The translations under genes and the position numbers were made by a program. A stretch of DNA of 64,000 nucleotides from Notamacropus eugenii (lineage: Eukaryota > Chordata > Mammalia > Diprotodontia > Macropodidae), in the NCBI RefSeq assembly GCF_028372415.1, contig NC_092874.1:61441865-61505864 (forward strand), in the 5' to 3' direction. Position 1 is the first letter of the stretch; every line of letters starts with the position of its first letter. Positions 1-9,854 of this stretch are shown here, in pieces. The notes below the pieces were generated by a model. That model did no database searches. It saw only the letters and a list, made by a program, of their open reading frames with translations, and had not been told where the DNA came from.

Positions 1-1600
1 AAAAGTTTTCCTTGTGTGTTTTTTAGGTTAGAAAATTTTCCCCATTCTACCTTTCCCTTTGCCCTTCTCTCAGTGAATCCCTCTTTGTTACCCTTTCATT
101 TTTTGGAAGAGATCATTCCAACATGATCTCATCATCCAACAACATCCAAATCAACTCATACCCATGCTGTCTATGTAAACTCCTTTTAATCGCCCTAATA
201 ATGATTAATTTCTTAGAAGTCATGTGCATCATTTTCCCAAAAAGAAAAATAAACAGTTTAATCATATTAAGTCCCTTATGATCTCTCTTTGATGTTTGCC
301 TTTTATGCTTCTCTTGTGTCTTGTATTTGAAAGCCAAATTTTCTACTCAGCTCTGGTCTTTTCTTCAGAAATGCTTGAAAGTCCTCTAATTCATTAAATA
401 CTGATCCCCCACCCCCCAAAGGATTGCACTGAGTTTTGTTGGGGAGATTATTTTGGGTGGTAATCTCAGTTCTTTTGACTTCTGGGATATTACATTCCAG
501 GCCTTCCATTCCTTTAACATGGAAGCTACTAAGTCTTGTGTGATCCTGATAGTGACTCCACAATATCTGAATTGTTTCCTTCCAGCTACTTTGGACATTT
601 TCTCCTTGACATGGGAGCTGTGGAATTTCACTATAATATTCCTGGAAGTTTTCATTTGGGGATCTCTTTTAAGATATGATTGGTAGATTCTTTTAATTTC
701 TAATTTTTCCCTCTGAACTTAAGATACTGGGGCAATTGTCCTTGATAATTTCCTAAAATGTTATGTCTAGGCTACTTTTGTTTTGATCATGGCTTTCAGG
801 TAGTCCAATAATTCCTAAATTATCTCACCTCAATCTATTTTTCAGGTCAGTTTTTTTGATGAAATATTTCACATTTGTTTTGCCTTCTTTTGATTTTGTT
901 TTGTTTCCTGATGTCTCATGGACTCATTAGCGTCCACTTGCCCAACTCTGATTTTTAAGGAATTATTTTCTTCAGTCAGTTTTGTATCTCTTTTTTCCCA
1001 TTTGGCTAATTCTTTTTTTTATTCAGTGACATTTTGTACCTCTTTTACCACTGTACCAATTGTGCTTGTTGAAGTATCATTTTCTTCAATTTTTTGCACT
1101 TCTTTTACCAAACTGTTAATTCTCTTCTCATACTTTTTTTGCATCAATTTCATTTCTTTTCCTAATTTTGTTTCCACTACTATTGTCTCTTTAGCACTTC
1201 CTAGAATTCTTATTAGACTCGTGTCCAATTCCCATTTTTTTTCTTTAATGCTTTGGTTGTAGCTTTTTTGTGTTATTGTCTTCTTCTGAATTTGTATCTT
1301 GATCTTCTCTAACACCATGGTAGCTTTTTATTGCCAAGTTCTTTTTCACTCTTTTTTCCAGTCTATTTCTTGACTTTGGATTTGAGGTTAAAATTGAGCT
1401 TTGCTCACTTGCAAGTGGTGATATATTGTCCCAAACTTCAGGCTTTTTCATGCTTTTGTGTTCAGAGCTAGGTGCAGTCACTGTTCTCATGCCTTGTGCT
1501 CTGGTCTGTACCCAGAAGGATCCCTGATCCCCTGAAGATACAAGCACTAACACTTCTCTGGAACCAATTCTTTTCATTCTTGAGGGGTGTATGGTTATTT
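1..1600 (-). mobile_element. Degraded L1/HAL1-type ORF1 relic
   Basis: On the minus strand, broken reading frames line up with the ORF1 protein of the intact L1 at 22552-23733. Bases 386-655 give an RNI-V-KF---VKEK block followed by an RITQDL block, as in the C-terminal domain of the intact ORF1. After a frameshift, 303-460 gives the following NE--DFQ-FL---PEL segment. Bases 1019-1318 give a Lys/Glu-rich coiled-coil-like stretch, and 1245-1577 may be the N-terminal part. Stops and frameshifts separate the blocks, so it encodes nothing now. No ORF2 motif was seen, which would fit a HAL1-type element (ORF1 only), but the copy runs off the left edge so this cannot be decided. It is much more diverged than the two young L1 copies in the window. 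Confidence 0.75.
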
Positions 1601-1954
1601 GGTAAACATTCCTTTATTCTGCAAAAAAAATAAAAATAAAATGTTGTATACTCTAAAATAAGTAATAGAAATTAAATAACATAAATTTCAATGAGAACAT
1701 TATGGAATGGTTATATGACAGCCTTGTGTGGTAGTAAGGCATTAAGATCAATAAAAATCCTTTACAAGGGGTTCTATAAAAACATTAGAGGAACAAGAAC
1801 CTTCACATTAACTTCCTTGTGTTTATGAAGGGAACCTTGACCCTTCTGGTCACCAAAGTTCACAACTTTGTCATCAACCACAACTCTCCAGTCTTCCTTA
1901 GTACAAGTATCTGATCAATTGCCAAATCTTGTTAATTTTATCCAACAACAATTC

Positions 1955-2375
1955 TGGCTTTGACCTCTTTTCTCTACTTACCCAGCAACTGCTGTATTTC
2001 AGGCTCTCCTCAGCTCCTGCCTAGACCATGAGAATAACCTACTAATAATCCTCCTTGCTTCCAGGCTCTCCTTTCTCCAACTGATCATCCACTCAGTTGC
2101 CCAATTGGCACTACTAAGGCACATATCTGGCCAGGTCACTCTCTTGCTCAAAAAAAAAAAAAAAACCACCAGTGCTCCCTCTTGACTCTGGGATAAAATG
2201 TAAGTTCCTCATTTGGGCATTTAAAATCATTCACAAGATGGCTATGGTCTATGTTTCTGCACATTATTTCCCTTCACACACTCTCTATGTCAGCCATATT
2301 GGCCTACTTGCTGCTTTTTACATGTGAAATCTCATCTCCCATCTCCATGCCTTTGCACATGCTTGGAATGCACAC
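1955..2375 (+). mobile_element. L2 LINE fragment
   Basis: The stretch follows the order of the L2 ORF2 3' region: a TCCAGGCTCTCC block, a CCACTCAGTTGCC block, then GGTCACTC...CCAGTGCTCCCT, GGCATTTAAAATCATTCACAAGATGGC, and a TGCCTTTGCACATGC...TGGAATGC end. It is decayed, with an internal run of 16 A residues near 2151-2166 that is a later slippage or insertion. No reading frame survives. Confidence 0.65.
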
Positions 2376-3290
2376 CACACAGGTGACCCAAGAATTGGAG
2401 TGTTGTGGCTGCTTGCATCAGTAGAACACTTGTTCTGCACTACAGTGAAATTTTAAAGGTCCTCAGAAAAATGAGAAGCGAGTATATTCATTTTTTAGAC
2501 TTGGTTATCACGATCCAAGTCTTGAAAGGAGAAAAACTCTCATATCTAATATAATAGCAATGGCTCTGGCTGCAGAGTCCCTTTTTAATAAAGAGTCCAT
2601 CACTATGCTGCTGCTTCAGTTCACAAGACAGCACTAGAATAATGACAACTGAAGTGAAGCTTGTAAATGGATAGAGGATCTTGCTAGCAGCAGATCCAGG
2701 TTAAGAGCCAATATCTTCTATTTCTTTTTTCTGTTTTCTCTCCTCTGTTCTGTTCCAAACCCTAATTTAAAAGTAGCTGTAAAGGGAAAGTAAGTGCTTT
2801 ACAATCCACCAAAAAGTTCTAAAGCTTAGGCTGGACTTCTGGTTTCCCCTCCAATGAAGGTAAAATAGATGGAAACATTAAGAAATGAAAGAATAGAGCT
2901 CCATTGACATAGTGGGACATTTGGGAGACATGCACTGCAAGATAACCTTTTAGAAGAAACTCCCAGGGTAGCAAATGAAAGGGCAGCATTCAACATACAT
3001 TGTGTCCATTCATAGGTGAAGTCGAATGTGCTTATGACTCAATTCAATTAACTTGAAAGATGGAGTTGATCATTAAATCCCCCAAAACGGGACTGCTTAG
3101 ATGTTGCTTGAGATGGCCACCAAGGTATCGGTAAGGATGAATAACCATGAACATTATTAATCATATGAAAGATCAGATTGCTCCACCAGTCTATTGACCT
3201 GCCAGTAATGATTTGAAATTTCTCTATTATAACCTCAAACTTTTCATTGAGAAGAAATCAAGATGGATCTGATAAGAGTCATAATACAGA
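2376..3290. other. Intergenic, no recognised element
   Basis: I see no gene and no repeat that I can name here. Composition is ordinary for the window. Short open frames are scattered and lack any recognisable domain. Confidence 0.5.
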
Positions 3291-3292
3291 TT

Positions 3293-3492
3293 GCCTTCCC
3301 TTTCATTGGTATAGAGGACTCCAAGGGAAGGATTTCCTATATAAAAGCAGATTGGCACCTACTCTGCAACTTTGGGTCTGAAGGAGTTATCTAGGACACT
3401 GAAAAGATATGTGACTTGTCCAGGGTCACATGGCCATAGGTATCAGAGGTAGGATTTGAACCTAGGCCTTTCACTCTTGCGTCAGCTCTCTG
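3293..3492 (-). mobile_element. MIR-like SINE (minus)
   Basis: The segment begins TTTCATTGGTATAGAGGACTCC and ends in a GGTCACATGGCC...GGATTTGAACCTAGG block, the inverted tRNA-like head of a MIR-related SINE. The same left-hand block (CATTGGCATAGAGAACTCCC) recurs at 54868 and a diverged form at 50810, so this is a repeated family in the window. Confidence 0.6.
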
Positions 3493-3539
3493 CCCAAAAT
3501 CGATGAAGCATTTCATTTGGTCATATGTTTAAAGCACTT

Positions 3540-4085
3540 GAAAAGGAAGGCAGTCTGTGCTCCCAGGAAACACATTATAATGAGAGAGACAACATGATAG
3601 AAGGTTTCAGCTGCAAATCCAAGGAAAAAGCCCCATGGTCCTTAGGGTGTAGCAGCAAAACATATGGTGATGTTCTTCCATGCCAAACATATGCTTGCCA
3701 AAAAGACTATTTTCTGGAGAACTCACACAGGGCAAGTGCTCACATGGTAGTCAGAAAAAGCAATACAAGGACACTGTCAAGGTCTCTCTGAAGAACTCTG
3801 GAATTGATTGTGTGACATGGGAGCCACAGGAATGCCTAGCATGGCATTCCCTCATCAGAGTAGGGGCTGTATTCTATGAGAAAAGCAGGACTGAAGTAGT
3901 TTAAAAGAAACATGAGATGCAGAAATTTAGAGAATGTTCACATGGACTCTTTGTGCCTGACCTGTGGTAGAGCATTCCAAACTGACATTGGTCCAATCAG
4001 CCACAGTCAGACACACTATACCTTGACTCTAACATGGTGATAGCATTTCAGTCCTTTCCAAGGAATGCAGAACAACAACCAACCA
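3540..4085 (+). mobile_element. LINE ORF tail with C2H-type finger (copy A)
   Basis: The longest of three copies of one repeat. Bases ~3780-3900 translate to a frame containing CVTWEPQE..AWHSLIR.GA, resembling the W-E...W-R tail that follows reverse transcriptase in many non-LTR elements. After frameshifts, the plus strand near 3957-4020 reads C-L-T-C-G-R-A-F-(x8)-S-H-S-Q-T-H, a C-x2-C-x12-H-x3-H finger. The copy ends in a AACAACAACCAACC tail. The other copies are at 12773-12905 and 52160-52335 (minus). What is seen is the motif and the repeated structure; that it is the 3' end of a LINE is inference from the motif order. I cannot give the family name with certainty (MAR1/WSINE-related repeats have similar ends). 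Confidence 0.6.
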
Positions 4086-4399
4086 CAGATAAAATCTTGT
4101 CAGTTTCTATTGTTGACAGTGCCAAGGACTTTAGAGACAAAAACCTTTTCTGAATCCTCAGTAGATAGGACTGGAACACCTACAGCAGAGAGCCTGCTGC
4201 CTCTCATTACATTAAATTATAACTTTTAAAAATAATTGCGGAATCACTAATTACTTTCAGTTCTCCAATTCTACCAGTCATCACTCCCTAAGTAGCTTTC
4301 CTCATTTATAGCTTGTCTCCTATTACTGTACTTTCTGGCATCTTTTCATCAAAGTCCCCCTGTATTTCTTTACTCATTCGGTGTGCTGTCCAAGGTTTT

Positions 4400-4414
4400 G
4401 GGGGGGGGGGGGGG
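4400..4414 (+). repeat. Poly-G tract (15 G)
   Basis: An uninterrupted run of 15 G residues in otherwise AT-rich DNA. It can form a G-quadruplex and is prone to length error in sequencing. Confidence 0.95.
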
Positions 4415-4773
4415 TGTTGTAATTATTGTTTTTCACTTTCTACTGACTTGCTGATGAATCTTTTTTTAGATCCTTCTCTAAGGTATCCATCTGTAAGGCA
4501 TTTTTGAATGACATTTGAGTAGTTCAGACTGAAGGGAAATGGAAATGAAATCCACTGCCTTAGTTGGGTAGTCTCTTTGGATGTCCCAACTTTTTGCTGG
4601 GCTTATGAACCTTAATATTCCCTTGGAAGCCCCTACATGGATTCAACTTCTAAATTCAACTTCAAAAGTTGCTTTTATGAATTCTAGCAGCCACATTTGA
4701 CCCTTCTTTTTCAAACCTTGCTTTTGAACATTTCCTTGTCTGTTATTTTTTTTATCTTAACTGTCCCTCATTT

Positions 4774-4789
4774 GGGGGGGGGGGGGGGG
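4774..4789 (+). repeat. Poly-G tract (16 G)
   Basis: A second uninterrupted G run, 359 bases after the first and on the same strand. No flanking similarity to the first tract was noticed beyond a T-rich 5' side. Confidence 0.95.
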
Positions 4790-4872
4790 CCTTCCAGATT
4801 GTGAATCTCATGTCTTCTACAATTGCTTCCTTAGATCACAAAATTGACAACTGAATGACTTATGAGGCATTA

Positions 4873-5050
4873 TGGCACATAGAAAACACAAAGTTGGAGT
4901 CAATTAGAGGACCTGAAGTGGAATTTTGACTCTGCCACTTGCTATTTAATTAGGTCATTGTGTGTGCTATGAGCATCAATTTCTTCATCTCTAAAATAAG
5001 AAGACTTCATGCAAGGTCCCTTCTAGCTCTGATGCAATCCTTCAGCCATT
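4873..5050 (+). mobile_element. MIR SINE
   Basis: The order of blocks is that of MIR: AGTTGGAGTCA, a GACTCTGCCACTTGCT block, ATCAATTTCTTCATCTCTAAAAT, and the CAAGGTCCCTTCTAGCTCTGA 3' end. Confidence 0.75.
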
Positions 5051-5504
5051 TCTCTGTTTCCAATCCTTTGACAGGAAATTCCCTAGATGAATGGATACTA
5101 ATAAGAGCAAGTAAGGCTTACCTCATTCAAGCTCACTCTTTGCCCTGTGAAAAGGAGGAATCAAGAGCCTGCCTTGATTTGCCACAAGGAGAACCTTCTC
5201 AGGACCTGCCCTGGTAACACTAAAACCAAGAGCAGTAAGCCTAGGTTGTGATATAGTGGTAGGAGACCTGGGTGCTGATCAGATGCTATATTCTCTAGAA
5301 AGCAATGGAATCACCATTGAAGAGGGAACTGTTGCATTGTTATATGATACTCAAGCAAAAACTAACTGTCTATACTTAGTTCTGACAACTGTCTTGTGTG
5401 TATCTGAGAGAAAAGAAGTAAAAAGAAAAGAAATAGTTGATGCTGGAAAGAACCAGGGTAAAGAATGAGTAATGCATAAGGGACCATGGTAAAAGAATCA
5501 CCAT

Positions 5505-5595
5505 GGCCTGCCTAAGATCAATCAATCAGCAATATTGATTAAGTGCCTACTCTGTGCCTGGCACTGTGCTAGGCACTAGGGGAAAATACTAATAA
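5505..5595 (+). mobile_element. MIR3-like SINE fragment
   Basis: Contains AAGTGCCTACTCTGTGCCTGGCACTGTGCTAGGCACTAGGGG, a block widespread in mammalian MIR3/MIR-core repeats. Related pieces occur at 43465, 46395 and 63895. Confidence 0.6.
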
Positions 5596-5624
5596 TGAAC
5601 CAACCCTTATTGATACCACACAGT

Positions 5625-5975
5625 AATCCAAGACAAGTACAGAGGACTCACATAGGAAAATGCTATCCATATCCAGATAAAGAATTGATGGACCCTGAAT
5701 GCAGATGGAAATATATTTTTTTCACTTATTTTTATTCTTTCTCATATTTTCTTTAACCTTTTGGTCTGTTTATTCTTTCACAATCGTGACTAATATGGAA
5801 ACATTTTTACATGACAGTACATGTACAGACTTTATCAAACTGCCTACCATTTTAAGAAGGGGGAAGGGAGGGAGGGAGAAAGAATTTGGGACTCAAAATT
5901 TTGTAAAAATGAATACTAAAAATTGTCTTGACATGTAATAGAGCAAAAAAATAAAATACTATCAAAAAATAAGCA
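5625..5975 (+). mobile_element. LINE 3' end (probably old L1)
   Basis: A 3' UTR-like stretch with a T-rich middle, a purine block GGGGGAAGGGAGGGAGGGAG near 5861-5880, and a terminal A-rich AATAAAATACTATCAAAAAA. This layout (purine-rich tract then A tail) is that of marsupial L1 3' ends, but the sequence is unlike the young subfamily at 28151-28536, so it belongs to a different, older group. Confidence 0.55.
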
Positions 5976-6064
5976 AAGCAGATGGCAGAGTTGATTTAAT
6001 CATCTTGAAAAGCTATAAGAAACACTTTATTAAGAGTCCCTTGGCTATCTAGTCTTATAACGTT

Positions 6065-6180
6065 TATAACATCATAGATTGAGAACTGGGAGGGATCTTA
6101 GAGACCATATAATCTCATTTTCTCAAGGAACTTACAATCATTTTGGGAGAAACAAGTCCAACTCATATAACATAGGTAAC
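6065..6180 (-). mobile_element. MIR-like SINE fragment
   Basis: Starts ATCATAGATTGAGAACTGGGAGGGATCTTAGAGACCAT, the inverted 3' end of the MIR-like family that recurs at 16935, 20830 and 31020. Confidence 0.55.
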
Positions 6181-6289
6181 AATTAACTGTCATGTATAAT
6201 TATGTGCCAAAGTAAATGGTACAGACCATAAGTATATTCCAGTGTTATGTATATAGTCAATACCCAATAAATGTTTATGGGTTGATATT

Positions 6290-7585
6290 CTTCAAATGTG
6301 AGCATTGCACAATAAATGGCATATCTTTGAATGCTAATGCCTGAGCCAAAAAATTGTAGGGCATAAAAACATCCAACAGATGTCTCCATCAATGATTCTC
6401 AATATGAGAATAAATCTTGGCAACTTTTTCAATAAAGTGGCTTATTGTCTGTTCTTGTGAGTCAAAAAATCACAAATTCTTAAGCAAGTTGTAAAGTGAG
6501 TCAAAGAAAGATAAACTGAGGTGTAAGCCAGACTCCTTCCCTGGGGCCCAGGAATACCAATAACTCACATGTTGAAAAGAAACAACCAGGCTGGCAAGGG
6601 TTCTGGTTCACCTTACTCAATCCAAAGAACCCCTTCCTTCCCTCAGGTTGTTGTCATTGTTCAGTGTCTGCTGCTGATCAGAACCTGTCAATTCAAGCCT
6701 ATTTCAAAGCACATTCCCCTAGAACTGGAAATACCCAGGAAGATTCATGGGCAAGAGAAGAAAGATTGGACTTTCTGCAAAATGGCCCTCTCTTTTGGAA
6801 CTGCAGCTCTTGCTGAGGAAATGCTATGGACTGAAAGAGGAAGCCAACCTGTTTACAATCTCTCTCTGAACAGAGGCCAAAAATAATCATTTCATTCCAT
6901 GTCTCCAAAATAATATTCAGCTATCAAACTATAAAGACAGAAAAACTCTGTGTTGGGCAGAAATTTCATTATCCCACAGGATATTAAAGCACTGGTATCA
7001 AAGATGTCAACATTTTGATAACAAATACAGCCCTAAAATGATTGCTTCTTGGAATGTATCTTTAAAGATCATTTATAAAGCAGTAATATCTCTTCTACCC
7101 TGGATGCTAACATTGATTTTTAGTCAACTTCATCAATCAAGGGTGCAGAGAAAATACTCAGGGAGAGAAAGATACCAGAGTAAAGGGAATATGGGAATGG
7201 GAGATACCCTGACCCAGAGAAACATTTGTCTAGTGTCCTCTGAGAGATCTAGCATTTTTACCAGCTATCATTTTCTGAATCTTTTTATTTCCGGACTTCA
7301 AAGATCATTGATTTCATCAGTATGGATACTACTTCCACTGACACCAACTATGACCTTGGTAAGCAATCTTCAGGATATGCGATAGGTGAAGAAGGTCATT
7401 ACCTAGTCCAGTTAGTCCTCAGTTGATGAATCTCTCTGCACTTAACTAAGCTTGCCATCAGGTGATAAGTCCCCATCCCTAATCAAGTTAAGATTAGAAC
7501 TTTTCCTACCCTAATAAGAAGGACCTACTGGAGGAAGGACACCACCATCACAGTTTTCAAGAATACGACGTTGCTGTTTCACACC
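6290..7585. other. Intergenic, unassigned
   Basis: Open frames of 105 codons (6569-6886) and 115 codons (7038-7385) occur but have no recognisable domain, no splice or promoter context and no composition bias. A possible L2 tail precedes it near 6240-6290. The stretch may hold decayed repeats I cannot name. Confidence 0.45.
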
Positions 7586-7589
7586 ACAC

Positions 7590-7745
7590 TGAGGTATCCA
7601 TCAGACTATGAGCTCTTTAAGAGAAAGGCAGGTTTTGTTTGGGTGGAGTGTGGGGGGTGGGGGGTTTGCCTTTCTCTGTATCCCCAGAACTCAGCACAGT
7701 GCCTGGTACATAATCAGTACTTAAAAGCTGTTAGTTTACTGACAT
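7590..7745 (+). mobile_element. L2 3' end
   Basis: Blocks GACTATGAGCTCTTTAAGAGAAAGG, TGTATCCCCAGAACTCAGCACAGTGCCTGG and a closing AGTACTTAAAAGCTGTTAGTTTACTGAC follow the L2 3' end. A GTGGGGGGTGGGGGG block near 7651-7667 interrupts it. Confidence 0.7.
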
Positions 7746-7914
7746 AGTACAATTTTACAAGTTCTTGCCAAGATGAAAAAAAATTAGCTAATTATAAAAG
7801 CGAGTCATTCATGGAGTCTTTAAGCATTACGATTTCCTGTAAGGATACAGTCTGTTTTAGTAAAAATAAAAGCAGACCACAAAGAACTCAAAGGAAAATA
7901 AGAAACTATCAAAT

Positions 7915-8190
7915 AGAGGATGGCGGACTAATTGTGGTGTGCGAATCTAATGCAATAGTATAAAACCATAAGAAATCATGACTATCCTCAGTTCAGAGAA
8001 ACTTGGGGAAACCTATACGAAATAACAAAGAGAAAAGAAAGCAGAGTTGCGGAGGGGGGAACAAGATGACCATAATATTATAAAGGAAAAGAACCCAAAG
8101 ACACCAGAATATTGGTCAACTGATGTGGCTTTAGAGGAATGATGGAAAATAGGACCAACTCATCAGAGAAGTACATTATGAGGATAAAAT
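7915..8190 (+). mobile_element. Old L1 ORF2 3' fragment
   Basis: The stretch around 7960-8045 aligns by eye with the end of ORF2 in the intact L1 (27985-28100): AAGAAATCATGA, then TTCAGAGAAACTTGGGGAAACC for the RE-W-K codons, then AAGAAAGCAGAG near the end. It is diverged and not open, so it is a much older copy. Confidence 0.5.
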
Positions 8191-8269
8191 AAAGCACATG
8201 TTCTAAGGCCGGACCAATGGGGAGATTTTTTTTGTTTGTTTAACTGAACCTCCTGTACCAAAACAGGTT

Positions 8270-8305
8270 CTAGAGTAGACACAAGCCTGGGTCTGGAATC
8301 AGAGC
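8270..8305 (+). mobile_element. MIR SINE, part 1 of 3
   Basis: The left piece of a plus-strand MIR-type SINE (GAGTAGACACAAGCCTGGGTC then TGGAATCAGAG). It resumes at 8560-8597 and again at 9483-9570, being split first by a minus-strand SINE and then by a truncated L1. Confidence 0.5.
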
Positions 8306-8558
8306 TGCTGTTGTTCAGTTGTTTTTCAATTGCGTCTCACTCTTCATGACCCCATTTGGGGTTTTCTCAACAGAGGCACTGGAGTGATTTGGCCATTTCC
8401 TTCTCCAGCTCGTTTTACAGATGAGGCAACTGAGGCAAACAGGGTCAAGGGACTAGCCCGCACAGCTAGTAAGTGTCTGAGATCAAATTTGAATTCAGGA
8501 AGATCAATCTTCCTGATTTCAGGCTTGATACTTTATCCACTGCACCATCCAGCTGCAC
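8306..8558 (-). mobile_element. tRNA-headed marsupial SINE (minus)
   Basis: On the plus strand it opens GCTGCTGTTGTTCAGTTG, passes CTCTTCATGACCCCATTTGGGG, TTTTACAGATGAGGCAACTGAGGCAAACAGG, and ends at the inverted tRNA-like head CCACTGCACCATCCAGCTGC. Copies with the same order are at 35545, 53222 and 55985 (all minus) and 46135 (plus). It is inserted into the MIR whose parts flank it. Confidence 0.8.
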
Positions 8559-8559
8559 C

Positions 8560-8597
8560 CATGTTCAAATACCACCTGGGACACCATCTATGTGATC
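8560..8597 (+). mobile_element. MIR SINE, part 2 of 3
   Basis: The piece CACCTGGGACACC...GTGATCTGGGGCAAG continues the MIR internal region (the TGTGACCTTGGGCAAGTC block). It is cut by the L1 insertion whose target-site duplication starts at 8598. Confidence 0.55.
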
Positions 8598-8613
8598 TGG
8601 GGCAAGTTTTCTT
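8598..8613. repeat. Target-site duplication, left copy
   Basis: TGGGGCAAGTTTTCTT is repeated exactly at 9467-9482 and brackets the truncated L1. Confidence 0.9.
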
Positions 8614-9466
8614 TTTTTTTTTTTTTTTTTTTTTTAATGTTTAACAATCACTGCCATACAATTGCGATTTTATCCCCCCCACCTACCCCCACTCCCCCCC
8701 TCCCTCCCCACAACTGCATACAATTCTGTATAGATTCTACATATACTTTCCTATTGAGTATATTTTCACTATAGTCATGCTATGTAGTCAGACTAAGATA
8801 AATGAAAGAAATCGTATAACAAATCAGAACATGATACACAAACACATACACATACACAAACATGATCTGTTACATTATGTGAGTGACTTCCATATTTCTC
8901 TCTCTGAGTGTGGAAGGCATTTTGCCTTGAGGTCCACCATTGGGATTTTTTTTTTTTTTCAGAAGTTCTTGTGTTATTACAAAAATCTAAGTCTACCAGA
9001 AAAAACTCTCACACACTGTGGTTGTTGCTGTGCATACAGTTCTCCTGGTTCTGCTCCTTTCACTCAGCATCAGGTCATATAAGTCCTTCCAGGCCTCTCT
9101 GAAGTCTTCTTGTTCATCATTTCTTATGGCACAATAGTACTCCATTACATTCATATACCATAATTTATTCAGCCATTCCCCAATTGATGGACATCCCCTT
9201 GACTTCCAGTTTTTGGCAACTACATAGAGTGCTGCTATAAATATTTTTGTACATGTGGGACCCTTTCCCATTTTTATGATCTCTTGGGGATATAGTCCTA
9301 GTAGCGATATTGCTGGGTCAAAGGGTATGCACATTTTTGTAGCCCTTTGGGCATAGTTCCAAATTGCTCTCCAGAATGGTTGGATGTGCTCGCAGCTCCA
9401 CCAACAATGAATTAGTGTTCCAACTCTCCCACATTCTCTCCAGCATTTATCATTTTCTTGTTCTGT
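8614..9466 (-). mobile_element. Young 5'-truncated L1 (minus)
   Basis: The minus strand carries the last part of L1 ORF2, the full 3' UTR and a 22-base poly-A (poly-T on plus at 8614-8635). Over 113 codons (8993-9334) it differs from the C-terminus of the intact L1 ORF2 only at Gly for Arg just before the KGPTC segment. The frame extends further upstream to the Cys-rich CWRGCG motif before the 5' truncation, which falls at about the position equivalent to 27680 in the full-length copy. An exact 16-bp duplication flanks it. The near identity shows both copies came from the same recent source subfamily. It is dead on arrival, lacking ORF1, endonuclease and reverse transcriptase. Confidence 0.95.
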
Positions 9467-9482
9467 TGGGGCAAGTTTTCTT
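9467..9482. repeat. Target-site duplication, right copy
   Basis: Exact match to 8598-8613. The empty site reconstructed from it reads CTT followed by AATTC, close to the TTTT/AA-type cleavage preference of L1 endonuclease. Confidence 0.9.
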
Positions 9483-9575
9483 AATTCACCTGCTGGTCCC
9501 CAGATTCCTCATCAGTAAAATGAAGGGGCTGGACCAGATAGCTTCTGGGGTTACTTCTAGCTCCAGATGAAACAT
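9483..9575 (+). mobile_element. MIR SINE, part 3 of 3
   Basis: Continues the interrupted MIR: CCTCATCAGTAAAATGAAGGGGCTGGACCAGATAGC then GGTTACTTCTAGCTCC, the standard MIR 3' end. Confidence 0.75.
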
Positions 9576-9734
9576 AGGCAGTGTAAAAATTTTGAAAGTT
9601 TCAGGTATTGGGGGTTTTTTAATCCCATTTTTTAAAATTACCAAGCAGTAGACCTAAAAGAACAGATTCTAAAAGAACAGATAATCTCTTTGTCCATAAA
9701 ATGCTATAAATTCAAGATTAACATATGAAAAAGG

Positions 9735-9850
9735 CAGCATAGCAGAATGAATAGAGAATTATCTGGCCTCAAAGCCGGGAAGTCCTGGGTTCAAATTCTG
9801 AGTGTGATACACATCTGACTCTGGAAAAGCCACTCTATGTCCTCCTAGCA
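9735..9850 (+). mobile_element. tRNA-headed SINE fragment
   Basis: Contains GGCAGCATAGCAGAATGAATAGAGAA, then a GTCCTGGGTTCAAATTCTGA block corresponding to the pol III B box of the tRNA-derived head, then CACATCTGACTCTGG. Confidence 0.6.
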
Positions 9851-9854
9851 GTTT

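Noticed and set aside
3525..3904. Overlapping 88- and 74-codon frames as a host zinc-finger gene
   Set aside because: The finger-like reading downstream needs frameshifts, and the same sequence recurs at 12773 and 52160, so it is a repeat relic.
7038..7385. 115-codon open frame
   Set aside because: No recognisable feature; AT-rich chance frame.
8330..8774. Open frames ending in poly-Phe
   Set aside because: They read from a SINE into the T run that is the inverted poly-A of the truncated L1.
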